Source: a virus
Direction: 5' to 3' (one strand)
DNA length: 57,033 nucleotides
Virus record (IMG/VR): IMGVR_UViG_3300031785_000002
Span: 1 to 57,033 of that record
Shown: positions 1 through 8,649 of the stretch, piece by piece
Layout of the letters: every line of letters begins with the position of its first letter
Numbering within the stretch: position 1 is the first letter of the stretch
Made by a program: the position numbers and the translations under genes
Notes under the pieces: generated by a model
The model's input: the letters and a program-made list of their open reading frames with translations, nothing else
Databases searched by the model: none
What the model was told of the DNA's origin: nothing

Positions 1-2
1 AT

Positions 3-242
3 TGGGAAAAGGCGGGAATAACATGGGGTACGGTTAAAATAAAACTAGCCGACCTTAATGACAAAGAGCCTATAAAATTACTGCGTGAAGAACGAAATAG
101 ACTTATTGCTGAAACAGATTGGTGGGCGTCATCAGATTTAGATATGCCTTTGGAAAGAGCAACGTACAGACAGCAATTAAGGGATATAACTAAAACCTAC
201 ACATCGCTTGATGATGTCGTGTGGCCTGATAAACCGGAGTAA
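3..242 (+). CDS. Tail fibre assembly chaperone-like protein, C-terminal part
   Basis: Open from the window edge to a TAA at 240-242, so the N-terminus is missing. The end reads as the phage tail assembly chaperone family: an LREERNRLIAETDWW segment followed by a YRQQLRDI segment and WPDKPE at the end. In such phages this small protein helps fold or trimerise tail fibres and is not in the virion. It lies directly upstream of fibre genes, which fits. The first 30 visible residues are not informative. Confidence 0.75.
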   Translation, partial: WEKAGITWGTVKIKLADLNDKEPIKLLREERNRLIAETDWWASSDLDMPLERATYRQQLRDITKTYTSLDDVVWPDKPE

Positions 243-245
243 GCT

Positions 246-830
246 ATGAGTAATGCCCGTAATCTTGCTAATCTGTTAGGCACAAGCACTACAGTTCCGT
301 CATCCAGTATAAGTGGCGGGGGTATTGTTAAAGAGCAGCTTGCTATGATATGTGATGGTCAAAATTACACTGTTTCTAGCGGAACCTACACCCCCACAAA
401 TGTGACAGCCGCACAAGCATTAACAACTAGTTATGCCACAGTTACTGGTTCTGAACTTTCATATACTCCTCCATCAGGAACAACTTGCGTAGTATATGAT
501 TTTCTCCTTCAGTTTACTTTCTATGATGCTCAAGGTATTGGTCATTTTAAGTTTTTTATTGATTCAGATGAAGTGACAAATCAAAGACTTAATTTAAGTG
601 GGCAATATCCAGAAATAATATCAACTTTAAGATATGTGATACCCATTGGCGGTTCAGCAAACACTGCAACTGGCAGGCAGGCTACATGGACATCAGCAAA
701 AACTCTCAAAATTACGTGTAGGGAAAATAGTTCATCAAATGAGGCTTTTCTTCATTCTACTACATATTGGGATGACGGTAGCACGGACACATTTCATCAG
801 CCTAATTTAACTATCACGGCGTTGGGTTAG
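246..830 (+). CDS. Putative tail fibre / virion surface protein
   Basis: 194 residues starting MSNARNLANLL, a leader seen on short fibre proteins of marine phages. The body is Ser/Thr/Gly rich with alternating hydrophobic residues, suggesting a beta-sandwich that displays on the tail (inference). No signal peptide or membrane segment. Starts 3 bases after the chaperone stop, so translation is probably coupled. No enzymatic motif was recognised. Confidence 0.55.
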   Translation: MSNARNLANLLGTSTTVPSSSISGGGIVKEQLAMICDGQNYTVSSGTYTPTNVTAAQALTTSYATVTGSELSYTPPSGTTCVVYDFLLQFTFYDAQGIGHFKFFIDSDEVTNQRLNLSGQYPEIISTLRYVIPIGGSANTATGRQATWTSAKTLKITCRENSSSNEAFLHSTTYWDDGSTDTFHQPNLTITALG

Positions 831-835
831 AGATA

Positions 836-1558
836 GTGTTCGGCTCTCAGGGATTTTCTGTAGATAGTTTTTCAAGTCAAGGAATAGTATTTCTTGGCAG
901 TGTAGACCTTGACGCTAATTTTACACAAGAGACTTCACAAAACTTCATATCCCCAGCATCTGCTGAAATTACATCTATATTTAAACAGGCGGCTGCTGCC
1001 GCAGGATTGCTAATAACAGAAGCTGATATGTCTGCTAATTTTACGCAGACATCAACTCAAACTCTGGTTCACCAAACTCCAGCGCAAATTAGTTCTCAAT
1101 TTAACCAAACAGGAACGTCAAATATAATAGCTTCTCTAGAAGCAACTCTTGACGCTAACTTTACACAAACCAGTGCGGCATCTTTAGTTGCGTCAGGCGT
1201 GGCCGAGATAAGCTCTAATTTTATACAGACAGTAAACGCCTTGACTGTGCTTTATTTGGTTTCAGAAAAAGATATAAATTTTGAACAAACTTCTTTAGGC
1301 GGACTGTTGACATTTGGCGAGTCTAGTATGGACTCGCAGTTTGATATTACTAAATCTCTGGGTGGTCTTTTAAAGTTTGCCTCACAAGAAATGAACAGTG
1401 TGTTCTTAAAAACAGCAAATGGTGATATACTGTGGGTACAGGTGGATTCTAATGGAAGCCCAGAAAGCTGGACAGAGATAACAAGCACTGGTAGCGGAAG
1501 CTGGACAGAGATAGACGCGAATACATCAGTAGAAACATGGACTAATAAGGTGGTATAA
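836..1558 (+). CDS. FxQT-repeat virion protein (tail/fibre region)
   Basis: 240 residues from a GTG start at 836; no in-frame ATG lies near the 5' end. The protein is built from about nine degenerate repeats of roughly 20 residues, each centred on a motif such as ANFTQTS, SQFNQTG or INFEQTS (about residues 24, 47, 67, 87, 106, 126, 147, 166, 187). The tail end has two SWTEI-like Trp repeats and ETWTNKVV. Its place between fibre genes and in the same operon suggests a structural or fibre role. The family is not recognised. Confidence 0.5.
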   Translation: MFGSQGFSVDSFSSQGIVFLGSVDLDANFTQETSQNFISPASAEITSIFKQAAAAAGLLITEADMSANFTQTSTQTLVHQTPAQISSQFNQTGTSNIIASLEATLDANFTQTSAASLVASGVAEISSNFIQTVNALTVLYLVSEKDINFEQTSLGGLLTFGESSMDSQFDITKSLGGLLKFASQEMNSVFLKTANGDILWVQVDSNGSPESWTEITSTGSGSWTEIDANTSVETWTNKVV

Positions 1559-2533
1559 ATGGCAAGTACCTATACAACTAATACAGGGATTGAGAAGCCG
1601 GGTACTGGTGACCAAGCGGGTACTTGGGGTACAACGACCAATACCAACTTTGACATCATTGACGCGGCTCTGCATGGACAGGCGGCTATAACCATAACTG
1701 GTAGCCAAGACCTAACAACAAATGATGGCTCTGTTTCAGATGGTCAAAAGACTGTTTTGGTTCTTTCTGGAACACCGGGGTCTACATTTGAACTTAGAGT
1801 AACCCCGACAGACCAGAAAAAGTTTTACACAATTAGAAACGAAACCGATGCGGCCTGTAGAATAATTTATAAAGGTAACACATACTCTACATCTAATGGC
1901 GTGGAGATTGCGTCTGGGGCAACTCAAGCTGTAACTGGAGATGGTGGGGGCGCTTCTAGCGGTAAATTTAAATCACTAACACCGCCAACAGACTTGGTTA
2001 ATGATGCAAGTCCACAGCTATCAGCAAACTTAGATGTAAATGGCAACAGCATTACATCAACCAGCAATGGCAATGTGGTAATATCTCCAAACGGAACAGG
2101 TGATGTTCAACTTGACGCTGACACAGTTAGGGTTGGGGATAACAATGCAGATGCTACAATAACAACAAACGGCACAGGCGACCTAACACTAAGCACAAAC
2201 AGTGGGACCAACTCTGGGACTATTGCCATAGCCGATGGTACAAATGGAAATATCAGTGTCACTCCTAATGGCACAGGCTCGGTTGTTCTTGACGGCTTAT
2301 CTTATCCGCAAGCAGACGGCACAAATGGTCAGTACTTACAAACAGACGGCTCCGGCAATTTAAGTTTTTCTACTGTACCGATTAGTGGCAGTACATTTAC
2401 GCTTGGTAGCTGGACTTTAAGTGTGGTTAGTAATGAGTTAGTTTTTAGTTACAATGGCACAGGAGTGGCTAAAATAAAAACTACAGGTGAAATTGTTTCT
2501 GCGGATGACATTACCGCTGAGGGAACTATTTAA
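1559..2533 (+). CDS. Tail fibre-like protein
   Basis: 324 residues; the ATG directly follows the upstream TAA. The N-terminus (STYTTNTGIEKPGTGDQAGTWG) is a recurrent head of marine/cyanophage fibre proteins. The middle carries repeated NGTGDVxL, NGTGDLTL and NGTGSVVL units, the glycine-turn beta repeats of phage fibres. The C-terminus reads GxWTLSVVSNELVFSYNG. It probably forms part of an adhesin that touches the host surface. Confidence 0.65.
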   Translation: MASTYTTNTGIEKPGTGDQAGTWGTTTNTNFDIIDAALHGQAAITITGSQDLTTNDGSVSDGQKTVLVLSGTPGSTFELRVTPTDQKKFYTIRNETDAACRIIYKGNTYSTSNGVEIASGATQAVTGDGGGASSGKFKSLTPPTDLVNDASPQLSANLDVNGNSITSTSNGNVVISPNGTGDVQLDADTVRVGDNNADATITTNGTGDLTLSTNSGTNSGTIAIADGTNGNISVTPNGTGSVVLDGLSYPQADGTNGQYLQTDGSGNLSFSTVPISGSTFTLGSWTLSVVSNELVFSYNGTGVAKIKTTGEIVSADDITAEGTI

Positions 2534-2535
2534 TT

Positions 2536-3276
2536 ATGGCACTACCTGATTCCGGTGAAATTAAATTAAGCCAACTGGCTACAAATTTTGGTGGCTCTGC
2601 ACCTCATGGCCTTAAAGAATACTATCGAGGCGGGGGTAGTGTGTCTGACAATGCTGTCAACAGTACCGTCCCACAGTCCGGGGAGCTTAGCCTTAAAGAC
2701 TTCTACTCTTCAGCAGGAACCTCATCGAGGGACTTAAGAGTTTGGATGGCTTATCAATTTGCGGCGGGGGGCTACACTTCTGGATTTGGAGTTACCTCAC
2801 AAAGCAGCACAGCCGCCCCCTCTACCATTTCTAATGGTGCAAATGCTGTGGCTTGGCAACCTGTGTTTCATGCAGGAAGCGGCTTTATTACTAGCGCAAG
2901 CATCACAATTTCACAAAACGAAGACGTAACAGCATACAATAACAATGTGGTTTTGTACGGTGGTACAACTAGCAGCACTGTAACTAATGTTGTGGCTGCA
3001 TGGAATGCTGGGTATAACGGAAGCACTGGTGGGGCAAGAGGATACAGTATTTCTTGGAACGCTGATGGAACTATAAATTCCATTACCAATACATCTAACA
3101 CTTACAATTATGCTATTATTACATGGGCCACAGATAATGTAAGTGCCGCAAACAGCGCTGGCTATAAGTGGTTTGGATTTAAAGCCACTAATCCACCCAG
3201 TTGGAGTAAGGGCGCTCTCGTTTTGGGCGGAACTTTTACCGCAAGTAGCTCAGCATCCATAACACAACCATCGTAG
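2536..3276 (+). CDS. Virion structural protein, cyanophage tail-type N-terminus
   Basis: 246 residues. The start (ALPDSGEIKLSQLATNFGG, then SAPHGLKEYYRGGG and LSLKDFY) matches a module used at the N-terminus of cyanophage-like tail/neck fibre proteins. The remaining 180 residues are Ser/Gly/Thr rich with a beta character and end in a Thr/Ser tail. Its position just before the large 636-residue tail protein supports a tail location. The exact role is unknown. Confidence 0.55.
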   Translation: MALPDSGEIKLSQLATNFGGSAPHGLKEYYRGGGSVSDNAVNSTVPQSGELSLKDFYSSAGTSSRDLRVWMAYQFAAGGYTSGFGVTSQSSTAAPSTISNGANAVAWQPVFHAGSGFITSASITISQNEDVTAYNNNVVLYGGTTSSTVTNVVAAWNAGYNGSTGGARGYSISWNADGTINSITNTSNTYNYAIITWATDNVSAANSAGYKWFGFKATNPPSWSKGALVLGGTFTASSSASITQPS

Positions 3277-3283
3277 GTGTGTC

Positions 3284-5194
3284 ATGCCGTTACAAAAACT
3301 ACAATTTAAAGCTGGCATTAACAAAGATGTTACCCCTTACTCAAACGAGGGAGGTTGGGTTGATGGTGATAAAATTAGATTTCGCCTTGGCTACCCAGAA
3401 AAAATTGGTGGCTGGTTAAAGTATTCTGCAAATACTTTTCAGGGCGTTTGTCGTGCTTTACATAACTGGATAGCGCTGGACGGCTCTAACTTTCTTGGTC
3501 TAGGCACACATTTAAAATATTATATTGAGGAGGGCGGGGCGTTCAATGATATTACGCCACTTAGGGACACAACAGCCGCTGGTGATGTCACCTTTAGCGC
3601 AAGCAATGGGTCGTCTTCAATAACAGTGTCAGACACAAATCATGGCGCTAACATAAATGATTTTGTTACATTTAGCGGGGCCGCAACTCTTGGCGGTCTT
3701 ATTACAGCGGATGTGCTAAATCAAGAATATCAAATTGATTCAGTAACAAGCTCTGGCGTTTATGTGATAACAGCCAAAGACCCAACTACTGGAAATGCCG
3801 TAACTGCAAACTCATCAGATTCTGGCAACGGAGGCAGTTCTGTTGTTGGTGCGTATCAGATAAATGCGGGATTAAACTCGCAGGTTGGTGGCACGGGTTG
3901 GGGTGCTGGAACATGGGGGTCAGGAGGCTGGGGTTTGGCTTCTGCTATTACGACATCTACAGAGATAAGGCTATGGTCGCACGATAATTTTGGCGAAGAC
4001 CTTATTATAAACGCCAGAGATTCTAATTTGTACTATTGGGATAAATCCGGCGGTCTTAGCGCCAGAGCGGTAGAGGTTTCAACAAAGGCTGGAGCCAAGT
4101 CTGTTCCCACGGTGGCTAAACAGGTGCTTGTGTCTGACCAAGATAGACACGTTATAGCTTTTGGTTGTGATGCTATTAACTCAAGTTCATCTGCGGCTCA
4201 GGGCAATGGAACGCAAGACCCTTTATTAATTAGATTTTCATCTCAAGAAAACGCAGTGGATTGGTTTCCATCAACATCTAATACTGCTGGCGATTTGATT
4301 TTAGGTTCTGGCTCGGAGTTTGTTCAGGCTGTTGAGACAAAGCGTGAGATTTTAGTCTGGACAGATACATCACTTCACTCAATGAGGTTTATCGGACCGC
4401 CGTTTACATTTGGCTTACAGCAGTTGGCATCAAACATTACCATCATGGGTCCAAACGCCGCCGTTGCCACTGAAGACGTTGTGTACTGGATGGGTATAGA
4501 TAATTTCTATGTTTACTCAGGGCAAACACAGCAACTAGAATGCACTGTAAAAGACCATGTGTTTGCAGATTTTAATTTGAGCCAAACAGACAAAGTGTAC
4601 GGTGGTGTAAATTCAGAGTTCTCTGAAGTCATATGGCTATATTGCTCTGATACAAATTCAGTAGCCAATGGCGGTGACGGAGAAAACGACAGATACGTTA
4701 TATATAATTACAAAGACACCATATGGTATTACGGAACTCTTAGCCGCTCTGCTTGGCTGGATAGAGGGACCAGAGCATACCCGATAGCGGCACAGGGTGC
4801 GTATTTATACAATCATGAATACGAGTATGATGATGACGGCTCTGCTATGAATTCTTATATTGAGTCAGCGCCAATGGACATACAGGATGGTGATAATTTT
4901 AGCTTGGTGACAAAGGTAATACCTGACCTAACCTTTGTAGGTTCAACTTCTTTAGCAAGCCCACAAGCGACATTTACATTAAAATCTAGGACAGAGCCGG
5001 GGGCTGCCTATTCTAATACTTCGTCTGGCACTGCTGTTAGAACTGCGTCATCTCCTGTAGAAACATTTACAGAACAATTAAATCTAAGGACAAGAGGGCG
5101 CTCATTCTCTGTTCGAGTTGAGTCAGCCGCTTTGGGTACAAAATGGAAACTAGGTTCACCAAGGGTAAATATTAGGCCTGACGGGAAAAGATAA
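3284..5194 (+). CDS. Large tail/stabilisation structural protein
   Basis: 636 residues starting MPLQKLQFKAGINKDVT, then NEGGWVDGDKIRFRLGYPEKIGGW. This start is typical of a conserved marine podovirus/siphovirus structural protein sometimes called tail or packaged-DNA stabilisation protein. It contains Gly/Trp-rich beta segments (about residues 200-225) and a C-terminal domain ending in KWKLGSPRVNIRPDGKR. No enzyme motif was seen. Its TAA overlaps the next ATG (TAATG), showing translational coupling. Confidence 0.6.
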   Translation: MPLQKLQFKAGINKDVTPYSNEGGWVDGDKIRFRLGYPEKIGGWLKYSANTFQGVCRALHNWIALDGSNFLGLGTHLKYYIEEGGAFNDITPLRDTTAAGDVTFSASNGSSSITVSDTNHGANINDFVTFSGAATLGGLITADVLNQEYQIDSVTSSGVYVITAKDPTTGNAVTANSSDSGNGGSSVVGAYQINAGLNSQVGGTGWGAGTWGSGGWGLASAITTSTEIRLWSHDNFGEDLIINARDSNLYYWDKSGGLSARAVEVSTKAGAKSVPTVAKQVLVSDQDRHVIAFGCDAINSSSSAAQGNGTQDPLLIRFSSQENAVDWFPSTSNTAGDLILGSGSEFVQAVETKREILVWTDTSLHSMRFIGPPFTFGLQQLASNITIMGPNAAVATEDVVYWMGIDNFYVYSGQTQQLECTVKDHVFADFNLSQTDKVYGGVNSEFSEVIWLYCSDTNSVANGGDGENDRYVIYNYKDTIWYYGTLSRSAWLDRGTRAYPIAAQGAYLYNHEYEYDDDGSAMNSYIESAPMDIQDGDNFSLVTKVIPDLTFVGSTSLASPQATFTLKSRTEPGAAYSNTSSGTAVRTASSPVETFTEQLNLRTRGRSFSVRVESAALGTKWKLGSPRVNIRPDGKR

Positions 5195-5424
5195 TGGCAT
5201 TAACCAATTTACCAGCACCTAGATTACCTGAGCCAACATCAGAATATTCTCTGACTTATATGCAAGATTTGCTTAGAGCATTAGAGATATTTATCGAGCA
5301 GGAAAGAACTGCTGGAGACATACGGGCGACAACAATTACTTTAACTGCATTGCCTACATCCGCAACAGGGCTTGAGTCCGGTGCGCTGTACAATGACTCA
5401 GGAACGGTAAAAATTGTACCGTAG
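5194..5424 (+). CDS. Small structural protein
   Basis: 76 residues, start overlapping the previous stop by one base. It has a helical N-terminal half (YMQDLLRALEIFIEQERTAG) and ends in SGALYNDSGTVKIVP, a short C-terminal beta motif that caps several phage tail proteins. Its last codons and stop form the left half of a perfect TTGTAC dyad (5414-5429). Function is unknown; a tail accessory role is inferred. Confidence 0.5.
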   Translation: MALTNLPAPRLPEPTSEYSLTYMQDLLRALEIFIEQERTAGDIRATTITLTALPTSATGLESGALYNDSGTVKIVP

Positions 5425-5429
5425 TACAA
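5414..5429. promoter_or_regulatory. TTGTAC-N4-GTACAA dyad (operator-like site)
   Basis: Perfect dyad TTGTAC CGTA GTACAA overlapping the end of one gene and touching the ATG of the next. It matches intergenic copies at 21081, 34545, 35440 and 45395, which makes chance less likely. Confidence 0.5.
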
Positions 5430-5645
5430 ATGGACTATATAAAAAAAATAATCGAATATAACGCGGTCGCTCGCCTAACAATGATTTGCAGTATAGCTAT
5501 GTCTTGGCGTTGTGCAGAATGGTTTATGAATTTAGAAGACCCAACCATGCAACAAAGTGCGTTTGTATCTGTTATAATGGGTGTTATGACAGGTATATTC
5601 GGTATATGGATGGGGCAAGAGTCTAAGGGAAGAAGAAATGATTAG
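5430..5645 (+). CDS. Small membrane protein, holin-like
   Basis: 71 residues with two predicted membrane helices, about residues 13-32 (TMICSIAMSWRCAEWF) and 43-62 (SAFVSVIMGVMTGIFGIWMG), followed by a charged tail KGRRND. Size, charge and position just before a second holin and 1.5 kb before an amidase suggest a holin or antiholin. The family itself is not recognised. Confidence 0.5.
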   Translation: MDYIKKIIEYNAVARLTMICSIAMSWRCAEWFMNLEDPTMQQSAFVSVIMGVMTGIFGIWMGQESKGRRND

Positions 5646-5733
5646 ATGGCTGTTAAAATTGTGGAGAGTAAGGCATGGGGATTTGTCCGGTCACAGACTT
5701 CACACAATCAAATATGACGATTTATGTATGTAG
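5638..5733 (+). CDS. Small 31-residue ORF between the holin genes
   Basis: An ATG at 5638 inside the end of the preceding gene opens a 31-codon frame, MIRWLLKLWRVRHG to a TAG at 5731. A purine-rich AAGGGAAG lies upstream. Small amphipathic cationic proteins often sit in this position in related lysis cassettes, but the frame is short and could be incidental. Confidence 0.35.
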   Translation: MIRWLLKLWRVRHGDLSGHRLHTIKYDDLCM

Positions 5734-5742
5734 GAGACAAAA

Positions 5743-6138
5743 GTGATACAGGCGCTTATAGGTCCGGTAACAGGGCTACTAGACAAATTTATTGAAGACA
5801 AAGACCAAAAAGCAAAGTTGGCTCACGAAATTGCCACTATGTCAGAGCGGCATATGCAAGAACAAATCATGGGTCAGTTAGAAATAAATAAAGCAGAAGC
5901 ACAACATAAGTCTATTTTTGTGGCTGGCTGGCGACCCTTTCTCGGCTGGTGTCTGTCTTTTGCCATGGCTTGGCACTTTGTTTTAGCGCCAGTGACCATG
6001 TTTGTGTGTTCCTATCTTGGAGTAGAAATACCAGAGCTACCTACGTTTGATATGGATTCTCTAATGACTGTTTTGCTGGGAATGCTTGGCTTAGGCGGAC
6101 TCAGAACCTTTGAAAAAGTTAAAAAGGTTACAAAATAG
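5743..6138 (+). CDS. Holin of the GTA/3TM type
   Basis: 131 residues from a GTG with a TAGGAG ribosome site six bases upstream. An N-terminal amphipathic helix (about residues 1-57, KDQKAKLAHEIATMSERHMQ) precedes the diagnostic block FVAGWRPFLGWCLSFAMAWHF at 59-79 and a second hydrophobic segment at 105-122. This is the three-helix holin family found beside gene-transfer-agent and phage endolysins. It would permeabilise the inner membrane for the downstream amidase. Confidence 0.75.
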   Translation: MIQALIGPVTGLLDKFIEDKDQKAKLAHEIATMSERHMQEQIMGQLEINKAEAQHKSIFVAGWRPFLGWCLSFAMAWHFVLAPVTMFVCSYLGVEIPELPTFDMDSLMTVLLGMLGLGGLRTFEKVKKVTK

Positions 6139-6156
6139 GCTTGTAAATGATATAAT
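6128..6156 (+). promoter_or_regulatory. Possible sigma-70 promoter before the phosphoesterase
   Basis: TTACAA at 6128-6133 and a perfect TATAAT at 6151-6156 are separated by 17 bases, 29 bases upstream of the ATG at 6185. The -35 matches consensus at only three positions. Confidence 0.4.
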
Positions 6157-6184
6157 TCGCATAATGATTTAATTGAGGCGTATT

Positions 6185-7192
6185 ATGTCAAGACCCCCTT
6201 TAAGCGAAGAAAAAGCAAACGAAGTAGTCGTTGCTTTTCACAAACACTTCTGCAATGCAACTAAGGCCGCTAAAGATTTAGGTTTAACATACGCAACTTT
6301 TATATCTAGACTCGGCATAGCAAAGCGCAGAGGGCTTTTATCTAAGCCAAAAGTGGTAGAGTCAAAAGTAGTTGTAAAGCCTGTTTACAGAATACAGCAA
6401 AGAAAATCTAGGCCAGACGAAACAAAGCACGTTTTAGCCATAGGTGATTGCCACGATAGCCCTAGACTGCCTGATAAACGGCGGTTTTATGCCATGGGTA
6501 GATATGCCAAAGAAAACAAAGTGGACCAGATTGTACAGATAGGTGACTTTGCGAGCATAGAATCTCTTAATAGATTTGATGGCAATGAAACAACAAAGGG
6601 CAGAGAAAAGCCTACATTTAAAGAAGATATGCGTAGCTTCCAGCAGGCCATACGATATTTTCATAAGGGGTTGGCTGGGTATGACATTCCAAAACACGTT
6701 ACTCTTGGTAACCATGAAGACAGGATATGGTCTTTTACTAATAAAAATCCAGAGGTCATTGAATTGCTTGACCAAATATTGTTCGCAACTTTGGATGATT
6801 ATAACTGGACATACTCTCCATACGGAGACTTTTATTTTATAGGTGATGTGGGCTTTACACACTCGCCATTAAACACGATGGGTAAGCCATATGGCGGTAT
6901 GTATGCGGAAAATCAAATAGCGAGAGACTCGTTGCATGATGTGGTTTTTGGGCATACTCACAAACGAGTTGACAAGACGTATCCAAAAATGGGTAATCAG
7001 CTTTTAAATGTGATGAATTTGGGTACAAGTCTACCGCAAGGCCACTTAGAGGAGTATGCTAAACATACATTAACAGGATGGTCATATGGGGTCTACGACA
7101 TCCGAATAAAAGATGGTAAAATAGACGAAAGAACTTGGATACCTATTAATAACCTTATTGAGCGCTATGGTGATGGATATGCGGGAGATTAA
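6185..7192 (+). CDS. Calcineurin-like metallophosphoesterase with N-terminal HTH
   Basis: 335 residues from ATG 6185, chosen over the in-frame TTG at 6173 because GAGG lies six bases upstream. The first 45 residues look like a helix-turn-helix (ATKAAKDLGLTYATFISRLG). The catalytic domain has the metal motifs GDCHD (87-91), GDF (120-122), GNHED (175-179), a TH at about 225 and GHTH (256-259). It should hydrolyse a phosphoester; substrate unknown. It stands between the holin and the endolysin and overlaps the latter by 26 bases. Confidence 0.8.
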   Translation: MSRPPLSEEKANEVVVAFHKHFCNATKAAKDLGLTYATFISRLGIAKRRGLLSKPKVVESKVVVKPVYRIQQRKSRPDETKHVLAIGDCHDSPRLPDKRRFYAMGRYAKENKVDQIVQIGDFASIESLNRFDGNETTKGREKPTFKEDMRSFQQAIRYFHKGLAGYDIPKHVTLGNHEDRIWSFTNKNPEVIELLDQILFATLDDYNWTYSPYGDFYFIGDVGFTHSPLNTMGKPYGGMYAENQIARDSLHDVVFGHTHKRVDKTYPKMGNQLLNVMNLGTSLPQGHLEEYAKHTLTGWSYGVYDIRIKDGKIDERTWIPINNLIERYGDGYAGD

Positions 7193-7589
7193 TAAAATAA
7201 TTGTACACTGCGCTGACACTCCCGAAGGAAGGGATGTCAAAACAGAGGAAATAAAGCGCTGGCACACTGAAGAGAGGGGCTGGAGCGATATTGGCTATCA
7301 CTGGGTTGTGGAACTTGATGGTTCGGTTCACGCTGGGCGTGATGAGTCTATCAATGGCGCTCACTGTAGGGGTCATAATAGCGACAGCATCGGTATCTGC
7401 TACGTTGGTGGGGCTGACTCTGAGGGAAATCCTAAAGACACACGAACCCAAGAACAGAAGGATTCTCTTGTCACACTTATCACAGAGATACTTGAAAGAC
7501 ATCAAGAGGCACAGGTCTACGGACACAGAGACTTTTCAGAAAAAGCCTGCCCATCATACGATGCAAAAACAGAATACGCAGGGCTATAA
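7167..7589 (+). CDS. N-acetylmuramoyl-L-alanine amidase (T7 lysozyme-like endolysin)
   Basis: 140 residues from ATG 7167; TTG 7158 and ATGs at 7173 or 7179 are alternatives. It aligns by motif with T7 lysozyme: IIVHCADTP with zinc ligand H14, GYHWVVELDG with Y44, HNSDSIGICYVGG, then YGHRDF with H120 and K126-A-C128 as the last ligands. It cleaves the amide bond between muramic acid and L-alanine at lysis. No signal peptide, so it needs the upstream holin. Whether it binds the host RNA polymerase like T7 lysozyme cannot be told. Confidence 0.9.
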   Translation: MVMDMREINKIIVHCADTPEGRDVKTEEIKRWHTEERGWSDIGYHWVVELDGSVHAGRDESINGAHCRGHNSDSIGICYVGGADSEGNPKDTRTQEQKDSLVTLITEILERHQEAQVYGHRDFSEKACPSYDAKTEYAGL

Positions 7590-7599
7590 GGAGTAAACT

Positions 7600-8649
7600 A
7601 TGTTACCACTTTTGTTTGGACTGGGGGGTTCTGCGCTAGCTGGCGCTGGATTGCTTGGTGGAATGGGTGCATTAACCGCTGGCGCTCTTGGCTCAGGCTT
7701 AGGCTCTCTGGCACAAGGTGATGACATAGGAACAGCTATCGGCACTGGCCTGATGTCTTATATGGGCGGTAAGGCTCTTGGTGGTTTAGGTGGTGCTGGA
7801 GCCGCTGGCGCTGGTGATGCGGCAAATTTAGCAAGCAATCTTCCAGCGGGAACTGCGCCTGCTGGTTATATGGGCGCTGGAACAGCGCAAAGTGCCGCAA
7901 ACTTCACTGATTTTATGCCAAGTCCTGCTGGCGGGTTAAGTGGCGCTGGCGCACAAGGCGCAATGAACGCACTCACCGGAAATCTAGGTCAGACTGCTGG
8001 CATAGCACTGCCCGGTTTAGCATCTCTTGGCGCACCTCAAGCAGGGGCGTTTGATTCAGAGTTTGATGAAGGTGGAGATATACCAGAGGCGGAATCGCCA
8101 AACAGAATTGCAAAAATGCCACCACTGGGATACAGGCCCGGATTTGACCCAGAGTTTAGATACTTTAATGAAGGCGGTATAGCGTCTTTGGCATATCAAG
8201 AGGGCGGAGATATGGATATGTCAGAAGCCCCCAACGACAAAGAGCTTATATCTAGGGCTGTAGAGGCGATTCAAGGCCGCTCAGATAACCCTGAGATAGT
8301 CTTGGGTCAGTTTGTAGCCAGATATGGAGAAGACGCATTACGCGACCTTGTGGGGCGTGTTCAGAGCGGTGAGTTTGATATGAATGCAATGGTCACCGAA
8401 GGTCAAGTCAATGGCATTGGTGACGGCATGGATGACATGATTCCAGCAACATTAGAAGGAGAGCAAGATGTGGTGCTATCCGATGGAGAGTTTATTGTAC
8501 CTGCGGATGTGGTTAGCGGGCTGGGCAACGGCTCGACTGACGCAGGCTCGAAGGCTCTATATGAAATGATGGACAGGGTTCGTGAGATGCGAACTGGCAT
8601 GACAAAACAACCTGAGCAAGTGCCGCAAGGAATGATGCTACCAGCATGA
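7600..8649 (+). CDS. Internal virion / structural protein, Gly-Ala rich
   Basis: 349 residues with an AAGGAG site seven bases before the ATG. Residues 1-145 are Gly/Ala-rich and hydrophobic (GLGGSALAGAGLLGGMGALT), followed by FNEGGIASL-type turns and a C-terminal block VVLSDGEFIVPADVVSGLG then KALYEMMDRVREMR. That C-terminal block recurs in proteins just upstream of internal core genes in marine podoviruses. It may be a membrane-inserting ejection protein (inference). Confidence 0.5.
   Translation: MLPLLFGLGGSALAGAGLLGGMGALTAGALGSGLGSLAQGDDIGTAIGTGLMSYMGGKALGGLGGAGAAGAGDAANLASNLPAGTAPAGYMGAGTAQSAANFTDFMPSPAGGLSGAGAQGAMNALTGNLGQTAGIALPGLASLGAPQAGAFDSEFDEGGDIPEAESPNRIAKMPPLGYRPGFDPEFRYFNEGGIASLAYQEGGDMDMSEAPNDKELISRAVEAIQGRSDNPEIVLGQFVARYGEDALRDLVGRVQSGEFDMNAMVTEGQVNGIGDGMDDMIPATLEGEQDVVLSDGEFIVPADVVSGLGNGSTDAGSKALYEMMDRVREMRTGMTKQPEQVPQGMMLPA

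Noticed and set aside
836-1558. CRISPR-like repeats in the FxQT gene region
   Set aside because: The repeats are degenerate at DNA level and in frame, so they are protein repeats; no CRISPR array was seen anywhere.
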